This document shows positions 32,749 to 41,610 of a DNA stretch of 64,000 bases, piece by piece. This DNA comes from Simplicispira psychrophila DSM 11588 (lineage in GTDB: Bacteria; Pseudomonadota; Gammaproteobacteria; Burkholderiales; Burkholderiaceae_C), in the NCBI RefSeq assembly GCF_000688255.1, contig NZ_JHYS01000002.1:186001-250000 (forward strand). Direction: 5' to 3'. The notes below the pieces were generated by a model. That model searched no databases. It saw nothing but the letters and a program-made list of their open reading frames with translations, and was not told the origin of the DNA. The position numbers and the translations under genes are program-made. Numbering within the stretch: the stretch's first letter is position 1; each line of letters opens with the position of its first letter.

Positions 32749-33843
32749 TCAAAAGCGGTAGATCGCTGCCGCGCCGGTGCTGGTGGGCATACGTTGGACA
32801 GGCACCACCACCACGTCACCCCCGGCCTTGAGCACCAACTCGCCCAGGTCGTCCAGCAGGTCATCGACCTGCGGGTCGTCCAGCCTGCGCGCGGTTACCT
32901 TGCCGGTGGTGGTTTGGAGGTGGCCGGGAATCAGCCGGTCGGCCTCGATCAGCAGCGTCGCCACACGCCCGGCCACGGCGGCTTTGGCAATATCGCCCAG
33001 TGCGTCCGACCCCTGGGCCTTAGCGGCAGCAGCGCCATAGGCAGTGATCAAGCCCGCCAGGCGCTCTAGGTAATCTGCCTGCACCAGTTGCCAGGCACAC
33101 TCCCGCAGCGCCTCCAGCGGCATGGCATCGGGGTGCACGTCCAGAGCCTCTTTGCGCAGCTGCGGGTTTTTGCTGATCGAGCGGAACAGGTGGTGGTGCT
33201 CGGGCAGTGCCGCCAGGATCAGGCCCATCCCGCCCGACGGGCCATAGTGCTGCATCACCGCCTGATCGACCGCGCGGAAAAACTGCTTGGTAGCGTGGGC
33301 GCTGGCCGCCTGCTGGACATCGGTACCGTGCCGGGCGGTGTCGTTGCCGAGCATGGCCTCTGCTGTCTGCGCTGTGTCGGCGGGGAGCTGCACTTGCCGC
33401 AGGCTATCGCGGTTGCCCTCAAACAGCTTGAAGCTGTTGCGGCTCAGGCCCAGAACCTGGTAGTGGTCGGCCGACTGCGTGATGCGCAGCAGCGGCTTGG
33501 TGTGAAAGCTGTCGGCCACCACCACCAACTCGGTCACCGGGCGCGGCAACTGGTAGACGCGGAACACTCCCGGTGCACTCAGCACCGCCAGACCCTCGCT
33601 GGTGTGGTTCCAGAACGCATCGTCATTGGCCAGTGCCTCAAACGGCGCCAGCAGCGGCCCCACCTCGCGCTGGGGGTATTGCTGGCGCAGCGACGCTTCC
33701 ATTTCTTTCATCAGATTGCGAAAGCGGATCGGATCTTGCACGTTGTCAGGGTGCTGCCGGTGGGTCGGCTGGTACAGCGACAGGCAAGGCGCCTCCTCGT
33801 TGCGCAACAGAACGCTTGGGTAATCAAGAGCCAAAGAATTCAT
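32749..33843 (-). CDS. baeRF3-like (archaeo-eukaryotic release factor-related) protein
   Basis: 364 residues from the ATG at 33843; an upstream extension in AT-rich DNA is rejected. The N-terminus (a short beta segment, Cys-Leu-Ser-Leu-Tyr-Gln-Pro-Thr-His-Arg), the Phe-Glu-Ala-Leu region and the later Gly-Gly-Asp-Val-Val-Val-Val-Pro-Val-Gln-Arg-Met-Pro end fit the bacterial eRF1-related family 3 ('baeRF_family3'), known from genomic surveys of proteins related to release factor and Pelota domains. Such proteins are proposed to act on stalled ribosomes or in stress, but this has not been shown for this type. It borders a long AT-rich gap. Confidence 0.7.
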   Translation of the reverse strand: MNSLALDYPSVLLRNEEAPCLSLYQPTHRQHPDNVQDPIRFRNLMKEMEASLRQQYPQREVGPLLAPFEALANDDAFWNHTSEGLAVLSAPGVFRVYQLPRPVTELVVVADSFHTKPLLRITQSADHYQVLGLSRNSFKLFEGNRDSLRQVQLPADTAQTAEAMLGNDTARHGTDVQQAASAHATKQFFRAVDQAVMQHYGPSGGMGLILAALPEHHHLFRSISKNPQLRKEALDVHPDAMPLEALRECAWQLVQADYLERLAGLITAYGAAAAKAQGSDALGDIAKAAVAGRVATLLIEADRLIPGHLQTTTGKVTARRLDDPQVDDLLDDLGELVLKAGGDVVVVPVQRMPTSTGAAAIYRF

Positions 33844-34706
33844 CGTGAAACCTTCAAAAAAGGGGTGAAAAATCAGCATCAAAATACCAAAAAATAAATT
33901 TTTAACAAATTAACGGCTGCGCCAATTTGTAAATGGAATATTTTTTCTAAGCGCCTCTTAGAATTATCGTAGGAACAAAAAAATTTCTAATATTTAAAAT
34001 GCTTCTATTTATTTCTATAAAGTAAATGAAGTTGCTACGGGTTATTTGTTGTTTTGTTTGTAAAATGTTGAAATTATTGGCGAATCTAGCTGCGCATAAA
34101 AATAATTAATATTTATCAGTTTTTGGTGTTTTTATGTTTTTGCCTATCAGGAGGGCGTAAAAATTAAGCGGGGCGTGATTCGCCAAGCGCCTCCCCACCT
34201 GCCAGAAGGCGCGCAGGGCCTTGGATGCCGGCGCTGACTTCTCTGGCGTTCAGTGCAGTTCACAGCGCGGTGCGGATGGCGTGATGCAAACCGGCCAGGG
34301 CTTTTGCCGCTTTGTGCGTCGGACCCACGGCATCGACCCAGGGCCGGTGGTGCATTGAAAATATCCATCAAATAAACATCAAGCGCTGATGAATAAAGCG
34401 TAAGCAGCTATGAAATATGTAGTGCAGAGCAAAAATAAAACGCCTTGGCCGCACCGCCGCTGCGGCTGATTATTTATTATCCAATATTAATTATTAATAT
34501 TTATTGAATATTAATATCACGTCCCAATTTTATTTTATGCCGTTTTATTTCGTGGCATTGCAATATATTGCAGCCTCTGGCATGGAGGAGCGATGGCAAT
34601 ACCATCCCTCTTGCCGGGAATCAAACAGGGGCTTATTCGGGAAAACCAGATTACGCCAAGTTGAATCAATGTGTAATAATTGCTTTTTTTAAAGAAAGAA
34701 ATTTCG
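33844..34706. other. AT-rich gene-free gap around a GC-rich remnant
   Basis: 863 bp without a credible gene. Bases ~33880-34140 and ~34380-34705 are strongly AT-rich, unlike the rest of the window. Bases ~34160-34370 are GC-rich and look like a non-coding remnant. The promoters of the baeRF3-like gene (leftward) and of the carbonic anhydrase (rightward) must lie at the ends. I see no repeat, tRNA or insertion-sequence end. Confidence 0.6.
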
Positions 34707-35477
34707 ATGCTTGGCATTACCCCACCGACTAAAACCTTGGCTTTGGCCTTCGCCGCATTTTTGGGCTGTGCCGCCCATGCCAGCGGCACCGTACACGCCC
34801 ATTGGGATTACCAAGGCGCACACGAGGGGCCTGCCAATTGGGCCGAGTTAGACCCGACCTTTGAAACCTGTGCCAAAGGCGGCAGCCAAAGCCCGATCGA
34901 CATCAGCAGCACCGTCAAGACGGATTTGCCAAGCCTTAATTTTGACTACCGCAAAACCGAAGCCAGCATTGTGAATAACGGCCACACCGTGCAGGTCAAT
35001 GTGCCTGCAGGCAGCCAATTCAAGGTGGGCGACCAAACTTACGGGCTATTGCAGTTCCACTTTCATACTCCCAGCGAAGAAACCATCGGCGGCAAACACA
35101 CCGCCATGGTGGGGCACTTTGTCCACAAAAATGCGGCCGGACAACTCGGGGTGGTGGCGGTGCTGATGCAGCCCGGCCCCATGCCCAGAAACGAGGCGTA
35201 TGCCCCGATCTTTGACCATTTGCCGCGCCCGAACGAAAAAATCACTGTAGAAGGCATGGAGCTTGATCTGGCTGCGATGCTGCCCGCAGACAAGGGCTAC
35301 TACAGCTTTGACGGCTCCTTAACCACACCGCCGTGCTCCGAATCGGTCAATTGGATGGTGCTGAAGCGGCCTATCGCGCTGGGCAGCGGCCAAATCAAGG
35401 CGTTTCGGCGCCTGTTCAACGCCAATGCCCGCCCCGTGCAGCCGCTCAATGGCCGGGTGATCAAAGAGTCGCTCTAA
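34707..35477 (+). CDS. Periplasmic alpha-carbonic anhydrase
   Basis: 256 residues from the ATG at 34707, with AAAGAAAG upstream. The signal peptide ends near Ala-Ala-His-Ala-Ser, so the enzyme acts in the periplasm, hydrating CO2 to bicarbonate. The zinc ligands are seen in Phe-His-Phe-His-Thr-Pro-Ser-Glu near residue 120 and the third His in Val-Gly-His-Phe-Val-His near 137. Ser-Pro-Ile-Asp-Ile and Leu-Thr-Thr-Pro-Pro-Cys-Ser-Glu are family hallmarks, and the Cys pair of bacterial alpha-CAs is present. Codon use is less GC-rich than its neighbours and it sits beside an AT-rich gap, so it may have been acquired. Confidence 0.93.
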   Translation: MLGITPPTKTLALAFAAFLGCAAHASGTVHAHWDYQGAHEGPANWAELDPTFETCAKGGSQSPIDISSTVKTDLPSLNFDYRKTEASIVNNGHTVQVNVPAGSQFKVGDQTYGLLQFHFHTPSEETIGGKHTAMVGHFVHKNAAGQLGVVAVLMQPGPMPRNEAYAPIFDHLPRPNEKITVEGMELDLAAMLPADKGYYSFDGSLTTPPCSESVNWMVLKRPIALGSGQIKAFRRLFNANARPVQPLNGRVIKESL

Positions 35478-35486
35478 CCGCGCGAC

Positions 35487-36371
35487 TTAGGCGCCGGCCG
35501 CCGTCGCCATGCGCAGCTGGCGCGCCGCTTCTTCGTCCCGGGCGTCGTCGATCTCGCGCAGCACCGCTTGCATATCCACATCGGCATGGCTGCGCTCATA
35601 GCGGCCGGTTAGCGGCGTCTCGTTGCTGAGCAAGCCGGCTTGGTACAGGCTCCAGATTTCGGCGCCGTACTCGGTCGCCAGCAGCGCCGGGGCAAACTGG
35701 CCAAAGAAGTTGCGCAGGTTGCCGACATCGCGCAGCAACATGCGCTGTGCGTGGTTGTTGCCGGCTGCGTCCACGGCTTGGGGCAGGTCGATGATCACCG
35801 GGAAGTCCACGCTCTCGCCTTCACCTTCCACCGCACCGTGGGCCAGCAGGATGTTGAACTCCGACAAATCCCCATGCACCACGCCGGCGCACAACATGCG
35901 CACCACCTCGGCAATCAGCGTGGCGTGGTGCTGCAGTGCCTGCTCGGGGGTGAAGGACACATCGTTCAGGCGCGGAGCCGCATCGCCATGGGCGTCGGTG
36001 ACCAGCTCCATCAGCAGCACGCCGTCGTGAAAATTGAACGGCTGCGGCACGCGAACGCCGGCTGCGGCGAGGCGGTAGAGCGCGTCCACCTCGGCGCTTT
36101 GCCAGGCTGCCTCTTGCTCTTGCCGGCCAAACTTGCTGCCCTTGGCCATCGCCCGGGCCGATCGCGAGTTCTTGACCTTGCGGTTTTCGGTGTAGTCCAC
36201 CGCTTGGCGGAAGCTCCGGTTGTTGGCTTCTTTGTAAATCTTGGCGCAGCGCGTCTGGTCGCCAATGCGGACGACAAACACCATCGCCTCTTTGCCGCTC
36301 ATGAGCTGGCGCACCACGGTGTCGATGAGACCTTCTTCGATCAGGGACTGGAGTCGGGGAGGAGCTTTCAT
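35487..36371 (-). CDS. RIO-type serine protein kinase
   Basis: 294 residues, RIO1-like kinase fold. The ATP lysine is in Cys-Ala-Lys-Ile-Tyr-Lys-Glu near residue 44, the catalytic loop is His-Gly-Asp-Leu-Ser-Glu-Phe-Asn near 173 and the metal-binding Asp is in Ile-Ile-Asp-Leu-Pro-Gln-Ala-Val near 202. Bacterial members (the PA4780 type) are active kinases of unknown target; archaeal and eukaryotic RIO proteins act in ribosome maturation. The gene is convergent with the carbonic anhydrase, 9 bp apart, with no obvious terminator. Confidence 0.9.
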   Translation of the reverse strand: MKAPPRLQSLIEEGLIDTVVRQLMSGKEAMVFVVRIGDQTRCAKIYKEANNRSFRQAVDYTENRKVKNSRSARAMAKGSKFGRQEQEAAWQSAEVDALYRLAAAGVRVPQPFNFHDGVLLMELVTDAHGDAAPRLNDVSFTPEQALQHHATLIAEVVRMLCAGVVHGDLSEFNILLAHGAVEGEGESVDFPVIIDLPQAVDAAGNNHAQRMLLRDVGNLRNFFGQFAPALLATEYGAEIWSLYQAGLLSNETPLTGRYERSHADVDMQAVLREIDDARDEEAARQLRMATAAGA

Positions 36372-36408
36372 GGGGTCAGATGGTACGTCGCAGAGGGATT
36401 TGCCTACG

Positions 36409-36468
36409 ATTTTTAGGTCAAATCGGCCTCTAGCCCTTTAGGTGCGTGCGCTAGCAGCTATCAATACA
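36409..36468 (+). repeat. Dispersed ~65-bp repeat
   Basis: Between the RIO kinase start and the DUF1993 stop: TTTTTAGGTCAAATCGGCCT, CTAGCCCTTT, GCGCTAGCAGCTATCAATAC. The clearest single-arm copy in the window. Confidence 0.75.
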
Positions 36469-36515
36469 GTACTGAAACCAGCGCCTTGCTTATGCGCGGA
36501 TTCGCCAGCCTCAGC

Positions 36516-37025
36516 TCAATACGCGCCCATGAAATCGCGCTTGCCAATGGGCAAGCCGTTGTGGCGCAGGATGTCGTAGGCCGTCGTCACATGAAAGAAA
36601 AACTGCGGTAGACCGTAGCTGGTCAGGTAGGCCTGTCCGCTGAGCTTTTTCTCTTTGGGCGTGCCAGCGCGCAAGATGATTTCACTGCTTTCTTTGCCTT
36701 CAAACTGCGCTGCGTTCACGCTGTCCAGAAAGGCCAGGGTCTGCACCAAGAGCGCATCCAGATCGGCAAAGCTCTTCTCTTTGCCTTCAAAGGTCGGCAC
36801 CTCCACCCCTGCCAGCCGCGCCGAGATGCCGCGTGAAAAATCGGCGGCAATCTGTACCTGCTTGAGCAGCGGAAACATGTCGGGCGCCAGCCGTGCTTGC
36901 AGCAGGGCGTCGGGCTCGATCGACTTGGCTGCCGCGTGTTCGCTGGCCTGCGCCAGAATGGTTTTCAAAGCCGTCAGCATCTGCTTGAAGACGGGAACGG
37001 AGTGGGTGTACATAGGGCTGGTCAT
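36516..37025 (-). CDS. DUF1993 family protein
   Basis: 169 residues from the ATG at 37025. The family pattern is a four-helix, DinB-like bundle: Met-Leu-x-x-Leu-x-x-Ile-Leu near residue 17, Asp-Met-Phe-Pro-Leu near 50, Ala-Ala-Asp-Phe-Ser near 62 and a C-terminal Phe-Phe-His-Val-Thr-Thr-Ala-Tyr-x-Ile-Leu-Arg-His-Asn-Gly near 150. DUF1993 proteins are cytoplasmic and of unknown function, possibly metal-binding like DinB. It is monocistronic. Confidence 0.88.
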   Translation of the reverse strand: MTSPMYTHSVPVFKQMLTALKTILAQASEHAAAKSIEPDALLQARLAPDMFPLLKQVQIAADFSRGISARLAGVEVPTFEGKEKSFADLDALLVQTLAFLDSVNAAQFEGKESSEIILRAGTPKEKKLSGQAYLTSYGLPQFFFHVTTAYDILRHNGLPIGKRDFMGAY

Positions 37026-37218
37026 GAGGTGTTCCGGTGAATGGGGAGGGAGGAGCACGGCACAATTTCGCCGTGCCCAGCGAGCCAAAGGCCAAGAGGC
37101 ACTGTAACCCGCACCTGTGCGAACCCAGCTGCTGCGCGCAGCAGCTTCAGACCTGTAGGGATGAAGACCGCACAGCGGCAGCCCTGTTCACCCCAACCAC
37201 AGGCGCTGAAGGCACGGC

Positions 37219-37281
37219 GTTTTGAGTCAAATCAGCCGCAAACGCTTACCCACCAAGCGAAAGAAGCTATCAAAAAATAAC
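37219..37281 (+). repeat. Dispersed ~65-bp repeat at the left edge of the accessory island
   Basis: TTTTGAGTCAAATCAGCCGC, then CCAAGCG and AGCTATCAAAAAATAA. It marks the boundary between ordinary chromosome and the island. Confidence 0.7.
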
Positions 37282-37485
37282 TTTTCTTCTGGATCGGTCA
37301 GCCCTAGGTTCGCACTTTCCAAGCGGCGAACTCTGGGGCCGCAGGCCGTAGCGCGCCAACACGCCCGGATGCAGCGCCAGCAGTTCCGCCAAGGTCAAGC
37401 CGGCAGGCGTGTCGTGAATGCTTTGCAGCAGATCGGTGGCGCGCAATGGAGCTGCCGATGGCGCGATTTGGGTGAATTGCGCCAA
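37270..37485 (-). pseudogene. N-terminal fragment of a helix-turn-helix protein
   Basis: The 71-codon frame reads about 45 residues that look like the start of a small HTH/winged-helix protein (Leu-Leu-Gln-Ser-Ile, Gly-Leu-Thr-Leu-Ala-Glu-Leu-Leu-Ala-Leu-His-Pro-Gly). It then runs into unrelated basic sequence as it enters the dispersed repeat. The recognition helix and the remainder of the domain are missing, so I read it as a truncated remnant. The family guess is from memory of similar N-termini and is weak. Confidence 0.45.
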
Positions 37486-37532
37486 TGTGGTGTGGCGCGC
37501 TGGCTGGAAAATAAGTGGGTGTGTTTTATTTT

Positions 37533-38162
37533 TCAGTCAAATCCAGAAATAACTTTGAAAGTTATATCTGTATTTGTGGCTTTTATTACTTCGAGTCTTG
37601 CACCTTTATAGCCAATTATTTTTGACTCACTAAGGTCATAACTTACTTCGTTGGTAAATGCTGATCTAGCGAGACCATCAGAAAACTCTCTATAGCTAAC
37701 CGTTACTTTGTTTCCAATTTTCCCATTGTATAAAATTGTCTTTTGGAATGAGTTTTTTATGTCTTTTTTCTCAAATGGAGATTTTTCAATTGAATATTGA
37801 AGTTGTTGACAAATTTTGTCAACACATAAACTTCCATCATCTTTTTTTACGAGGACATTTTCAGAATCTTTGTGGTTTACGCTGACTTCAAACCATTGAC
37901 CTTTTTCATTTTCTTTTTCTAATTGATATGTTCCTTTGAGAAGTGTGTACTTTCCGATTTTATAATTTTCAGGAATGGTTAGTCCCAGTGCATATGTTCT
38001 TAGCTTCTGCGAAATAAGCTCCTCGCCAATATTTTTAGTAGCGATATCTCCAGGTGATGGAATTGATATTTGTGCATATTCTTTTTTAATTGAGCTGCAG
38101 CCACTGACTGAAAAAATTAATGAAGCTATTATTGCGAAATAATAAAGTTTTTTTGTTTTCAT
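37533..38162 (-). CDS. AT-rich lipoprotein of unknown function
   Basis: 209 residues with a clear lipoprotein signal (Lys-rich start, hydrophobic core, Ser-Val-Ser-Gly-Cys; lipidated Cys at 22). The mature part is Lys/Glu/Ser-rich with Cys-Val-Asp-Lys-Ile-Cys near residue 110. I recognise no family. Base composition is strikingly AT-rich, with A/T-ending codons throughout, unlike every neighbour, so it was almost certainly acquired from a low-GC donor. The sequence looks intact and could be expressed on the inner or outer membrane. Confidence 0.75.
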   Translation of the reverse strand: MKTKKLYYFAIIASLIFSVSGCSSIKKEYAQISIPSPGDIATKNIGEELISQKLRTYALGLTIPENYKIGKYTLLKGTYQLEKENEKGQWFEVSVNHKDSENVLVKKDDGSLCVDKICQQLQYSIEKSPFEKKDIKNSFQKTILYNGKIGNKVTVSYREFSDGLARSAFTNEVSYDLSESKIIGYKGARLEVIKATNTDITFKVISGFD

Positions 38163-38343
38163 AAATTTATTAATTTAAAGATGGATTTGTTATGCGATGC
38201 TCATAAATAATATGATTATGGATGGTCTGCAAAGCCTTGCTCGCTGTCTGAATAGATCGCAGCCTGCCAGACAATGGGGGATTTTTCAAAAGCTATTATT
38301 GATGAAATCTTTCTATTTTTTTACATAGGCGTAAACCGCATTA

Positions 38344-38592
38344 TCAGTTTCTTACGCTCAAGATCAACTGCTGTGACGCCCGCGTAGCCGCCACATACAG
38401 CACCCGTGCCGCATCCCTGCGCGCTTCGACGTCCACGCCGGCGCCGTCCTCCGCCAACGCGGTCTCGATGCCAGCGTTCAGCCCTTCTCCGCCCACCACC
38501 GCCACCACCGGAAACGCCAGTCCTTTGCTGACTTGATGGTCATCACCTTGATGGTGTTCTCCAGTAGATTGAACTGACCTGAGCTGTTGCAC
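38344..38592 (-). pseudogene. Truncated second copy of the NERD-helicase C-terminus
   Basis: Residues 23-80 of this frame closely match the end of the helicase at 39700-41514: Val-Ser-Lys-Gly-Leu-Ala-Phe-Pro-Val-Val-Ala-Val-Val-Gly-Gly-Glu and Ala-Arg-Val-Leu-Tyr-Val-Ala-Ala-Thr-Arg-Ala. Upstream the match continues in another frame (Leu-Glu-Asn-Thr-Ile-Lys-Val-Met-Thr-Ile-Lys), showing a frameshift, and the rest of the helicase is absent. It is a decayed partial duplicate lying on the other side of the RhuM gene. Confidence 0.82.
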
Positions 38593-38607
38593 CCAAATGC
38601 AGCACCG

Positions 38608-39639
38608 CTACTTATTCAATTTCCCATCTGGAGCTTGTGGATCACGTTTGCCTGCATTCGCCAGTGCCTTCTCCACGGCTTCCAACTCCCTCAAATCTTG
38701 TGCATCTGCTGCGCGTGCCTCATCTGCGCGTCGCTGGGCCTCAAAAGCTTCATAACGCTCATGCACGATGGTTTTCATGGCGGCGTGGCCCACGCTGCCC
38801 GTGCCTTGCAATATTGGGCGGTCGTTGAAGGCCAGCAGGCGATCCACATTACTGCGCCAGTAATCCAGGGTGAGCTGTTGGCGGTCTTTGACGCGCAGCT
38901 CGGCTTGCTCCAGAAAAATCACCACCAGCCGGTTGAGTGAATCAATTTCGTCGGTGCTGAGGTAATTTTTGGCCACGATGACGTCGGCCTTGCGCACGCG
39001 GCTGCCTTCCCAGGTGTTGAGCGCCATGTGCGGCTGGCTGGGGTCGGCGCGGGCCACCACCAGTTCGGCGGCGGTTTGGTGGGTGACGGCGTAGAGCAGC
39101 TTGTTTTGCACTTCGGCAAAGAAGAAGGGCGCCTGCTTTTCGTGCTCGGCATAGTCCACGCTCAGGGCAAAGAGGTCGCGCACCTTTTGGTAGAAGCGCT
39201 TTTCTGAGGCGCGTATCTCGCGGATGCGCGCCAGCAGCTCGTCAAAGTGATCCCAGCCGCTCGGGTTTTTCAAGCGTGCATCGTCCATGACGAAGCCCTT
39301 GACCAAATATTCAGCCAGATGGCGGGTGGCCCATTGGCGAAACTGGGTGCCGCGCGCGGAGCGCACGCGGTAGCCCACGGCCAGAATCAGCGGCAGGCTG
39401 AACAGTTTGGTGCGGTAATTCTTGCCATCGGCGGCAGTTGTCAAGGATTCCTTGACAACTGAAACGGCGTCCAGCTCACCCTCTTTGAGGATGTTGGCAA
39501 TGTGCAGGCTGGTGTTTTGCTTGGTGGTGGCAAACAGCTCGGCCATTTCCAATTGGGTCAGCCACACGCTGCCATCCAATGCGCGCAGATTGATTTCGGC
39601 CTGCCCGTCTTCGCTGCGGTAAAGAATAAGTGAGCTCAT
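38608..39639 (-). CDS. RhuM-family (virulence/antirepressor-like) protein
   Basis: 343 residues from the ATG at 39639; the frame extends to 39690 but the family starts here. No ribosome site is visible. The N-terminus (Trp-Leu-Thr-Gln-Leu-Glu-Met-Ala-Glu-Leu-Phe, Ser-Leu-His-Ile-Ala-Asn-Ile) is the DNA-binding-like region, and Tyr-Arg-Thr-Lys-Leu-Phe-Ser-Leu-Pro-Leu-Ile-Leu-Ala-Val-Gly-Tyr-Arg-Val-Arg is the family hallmark. RhuM was named in Salmonella pathogenicity island 3, and relatives occur in many mobile islands and restriction loci; the biochemical role is unknown. It is bracketed by the intact and decayed copies of the helicase end. Confidence 0.88.
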   Translation of the reverse strand: MSSLILYRSEDGQAEINLRALDGSVWLTQLEMAELFATTKQNTSLHIANILKEGELDAVSVVKESLTTAADGKNYRTKLFSLPLILAVGYRVRSARGTQFRQWATRHLAEYLVKGFVMDDARLKNPSGWDHFDELLARIREIRASEKRFYQKVRDLFALSVDYAEHEKQAPFFFAEVQNKLLYAVTHQTAAELVVARADPSQPHMALNTWEGSRVRKADVIVAKNYLSTDEIDSLNRLVVIFLEQAELRVKDRQQLTLDYWRSNVDRLLAFNDRPILQGTGSVGHAAMKTIVHERYEAFEAQRRADEARAADAQDLRELEAVEKALANAGKRDPQAPDGKLNK

Positions 39640-39699
39640 GTTGTGTTGATTTTTTTGAGGGGGTGATGCCGCAGCATAGGCACCAAGCACCGTGGTTTT

Positions 39700-41514
39700 T
39701 TATGCCGTTCCCAAGATCAACCGCTGCGTTGCCCGCGTAGCTGCCACATACAAAACCCGCGCCGTATCTTTGCGTGCTGCGGTGTCAGCCAATGCGGCAT
39801 CACTGCCGGCTTTCAACTCTTCCCCACCCACCACCGCCACCACCGGAAACTCCAGCCCCTTACTGACTTTCATCGTCATCACCTTGATGCTGTTCTCCAG
39901 CGGGTGGTAATCGCCCGCACCCAAACGGTTTTGTACGGGGATTTTGCGTTTGGCCAAAGTGCTGGCGCACAGGTCGCGGGTTTTGGCGTTGTGGCAGAGG
40001 ACGGCCATGTCGCCCCACGCAAAACCATCAGCGTGGGCGCCTTGCAGCAGGTCGGCGACTTTGGCGGCTTGTTCGGGCAGGGTGGGCAAATTAATAACGA
40101 TGGGCTCGGGGCCTTCGCGGCCGCAGCTGATGGGTTTGATCAGCGGGATGCCGTCGTCGTCTTTTTCGTCTGCCGTCAGCAGGTCGCCAGCGATGGCGCT
40201 GGCGGTGCGCAGAATTTGCCGGGTGTTGCGGTAGTTGATGCGCAGGATGGTCGAGTGCCCTCGGCCTACGGCTTGGATGCCGACGCTTTTGAGCGTGAAC
40301 TTCAGCCGCTTGTCGCCATAAATGCGCTGGGCATCGTCATACAGCAGCAACAGGCTGTTGGTCGTCGGATCGACCATTTGCGTGACCAGTTTCAACCACT
40401 CGGGCGCAAAGTCGTGGCCTTCGTCGATCAGTACCGCCAGGTATTGACCGGTGGGAATATGGCGGCGTGTCACGCCGTCGATGACGCGCTGCACCATGTC
40501 GGCAAAGAAGGCGTCTTGCGCCAGGTTGTTGGCTGGCAGGTTTTGCCCGTAAGCCACCAGTTGTGCGCGTGCCCATTTGTGGAAGTGAATGCAATGCACA
40601 CGTTCCTGCAGTCCTTTGGCAGCCATGCTGGCGGCCAGCATCACGGCCAGCGGCTCGTTGTAGCAGAGCACCAGAATCGGTTTGCCAGTGGCATTGGCGC
40701 TGGCCAAATATTCAGCGCGGTAACCCAAAATCATGGTTTTGCCCGAGCCGGCCACGCCGTGGATCACGCGGTGGCCGTCGCCCAAGCTGCGCGCCAGTTG
40801 CTCTTGCTGCAAGTCCATCACGCGCAGCATGTCGGGTACTTCGTCTTCGCTGCCGGCTTCGTCAAACAAGCTGGCTTGTTCGCCAATGCGCACCTGCGGA
40901 AACAAAATCCAGCGCACGCGGTCGATCTGCGGCAGCGTGAGCGTATGGTAAATGCCGTAGGGGAACATTTCCCACAGCCGACTTTGGAAGGCTTCGGCCT
41001 CCACGCTGGGAGCCATTTCGTCGCTGCAAATGACGCGGTGCGCGGCAAGGGCGCCGTCCAGTTGCGCGTCGGTGAACTGCTTGCGTGTGATGTTGGGCAG
41101 CACCACGCCGTAGCTCCAAGCAAACACCAATTTGCCTTGGTAGCGCCCGTCCGGGTGCACCAAGCGCTTGTCGGCACTCAGGGCGTCGCACACGGCGTGG
41201 GCGTAGTGGCGCGCTTGGCCGAAGGGGGACTGGACAGTGATGGGTTCGCCGCTGGTGCTGTCCAGAATCGTCCACTCGTTTTTGTCGGCCTGCACGATGG
41301 TGCTGAGGCGATAGTCTTTGACTTCCAGAATCAGCAGCCCCCGGCTCGGGTGCAGCACGATGAAGTCAGGATGCAATTGCTGCGGGCCGACGGGCACGTC
41401 GTACCACAGCAGGTAGTCGTCTTCGAGTTTTTGCTCCAGCCGTTCAGCCAGCCGCAGCTCACCGCCGGTCATGCGCGCGCGGCAGCTGGCCAGCGCGGGT
41501 ATCAAGGTCGCCAT
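39700..41514 (-). CDS. NERD-domain UvrD/Rep-like DNA helicase
   Basis: 604 residues from the ATG at 41514, the family's usual start (Met-Ala-Thr-Leu-Ile-Pro); 41532 is an alternative. The N-terminal NERD nuclease-related domain has Asp-Phe-Ile-Val-Leu near residue 46 and Glu-Val-Lys-Asp-Tyr near 60, a PD-(D/E)XK-type core. The superfamily 1 helicase follows: Walker A Gly-Val-Ala-Gly-Ser-Gly-Lys-Thr near 260, Walker B Leu-Ile-Asp-Glu-Gly-His near 385, and C-terminal Leu-Tyr-Val-Ala-Ala-Thr-Arg-Ala. Such fusions process DNA ends and are frequent in defence or mobile islands. It is in line with the AAA ATPase upstream (96-bp gap). Confidence 0.88.
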   Translation of the reverse strand: MATLIPALASCRARMTGGELRLAERLEQKLEDDYLLWYDVPVGPQQLHPDFIVLHPSRGLLILEVKDYRLSTIVQADKNEWTILDSTSGEPITVQSPFGQARHYAHAVCDALSADKRLVHPDGRYQGKLVFAWSYGVVLPNITRKQFTDAQLDGALAAHRVICSDEMAPSVEAEAFQSRLWEMFPYGIYHTLTLPQIDRVRWILFPQVRIGEQASLFDEAGSEDEVPDMLRVMDLQQEQLARSLGDGHRVIHGVAGSGKTMILGYRAEYLASANATGKPILVLCYNEPLAVMLAASMAAKGLQERVHCIHFHKWARAQLVAYGQNLPANNLAQDAFFADMVQRVIDGVTRRHIPTGQYLAVLIDEGHDFAPEWLKLVTQMVDPTTNSLLLLYDDAQRIYGDKRLKFTLKSVGIQAVGRGHSTILRINYRNTRQILRTASAIAGDLLTADEKDDDGIPLIKPISCGREGPEPIVINLPTLPEQAAKVADLLQGAHADGFAWGDMAVLCHNAKTRDLCASTLAKRKIPVQNRLGAGDYHPLENSIKVMTMKVSKGLEFPVVAVVGGEELKAGSDAALADTAARKDTARVLYVAATRATQRLILGTA

Positions 41515-41610
41515 GTCTTCGCTCGCCTTCATTTGTGTCTATTTGTATCGACTTATAGCCCACGGGGCTGAGGCGGGGCTGACTTGGCGGGTGGGCAACG
41601 TCCGTGGGCT

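Noticed and set aside
33844-34706. A second replication origin in the AT-rich gap
   Set aside because: AT-rich, but with no DnaA box matching TTATNCACA and no iterons.
37270-37485. A complete small HTH gene
   Set aside because: Only the N-terminal part looks protein-like; the frame then runs into a dispersed repeat and lacks a full DNA-binding domain.
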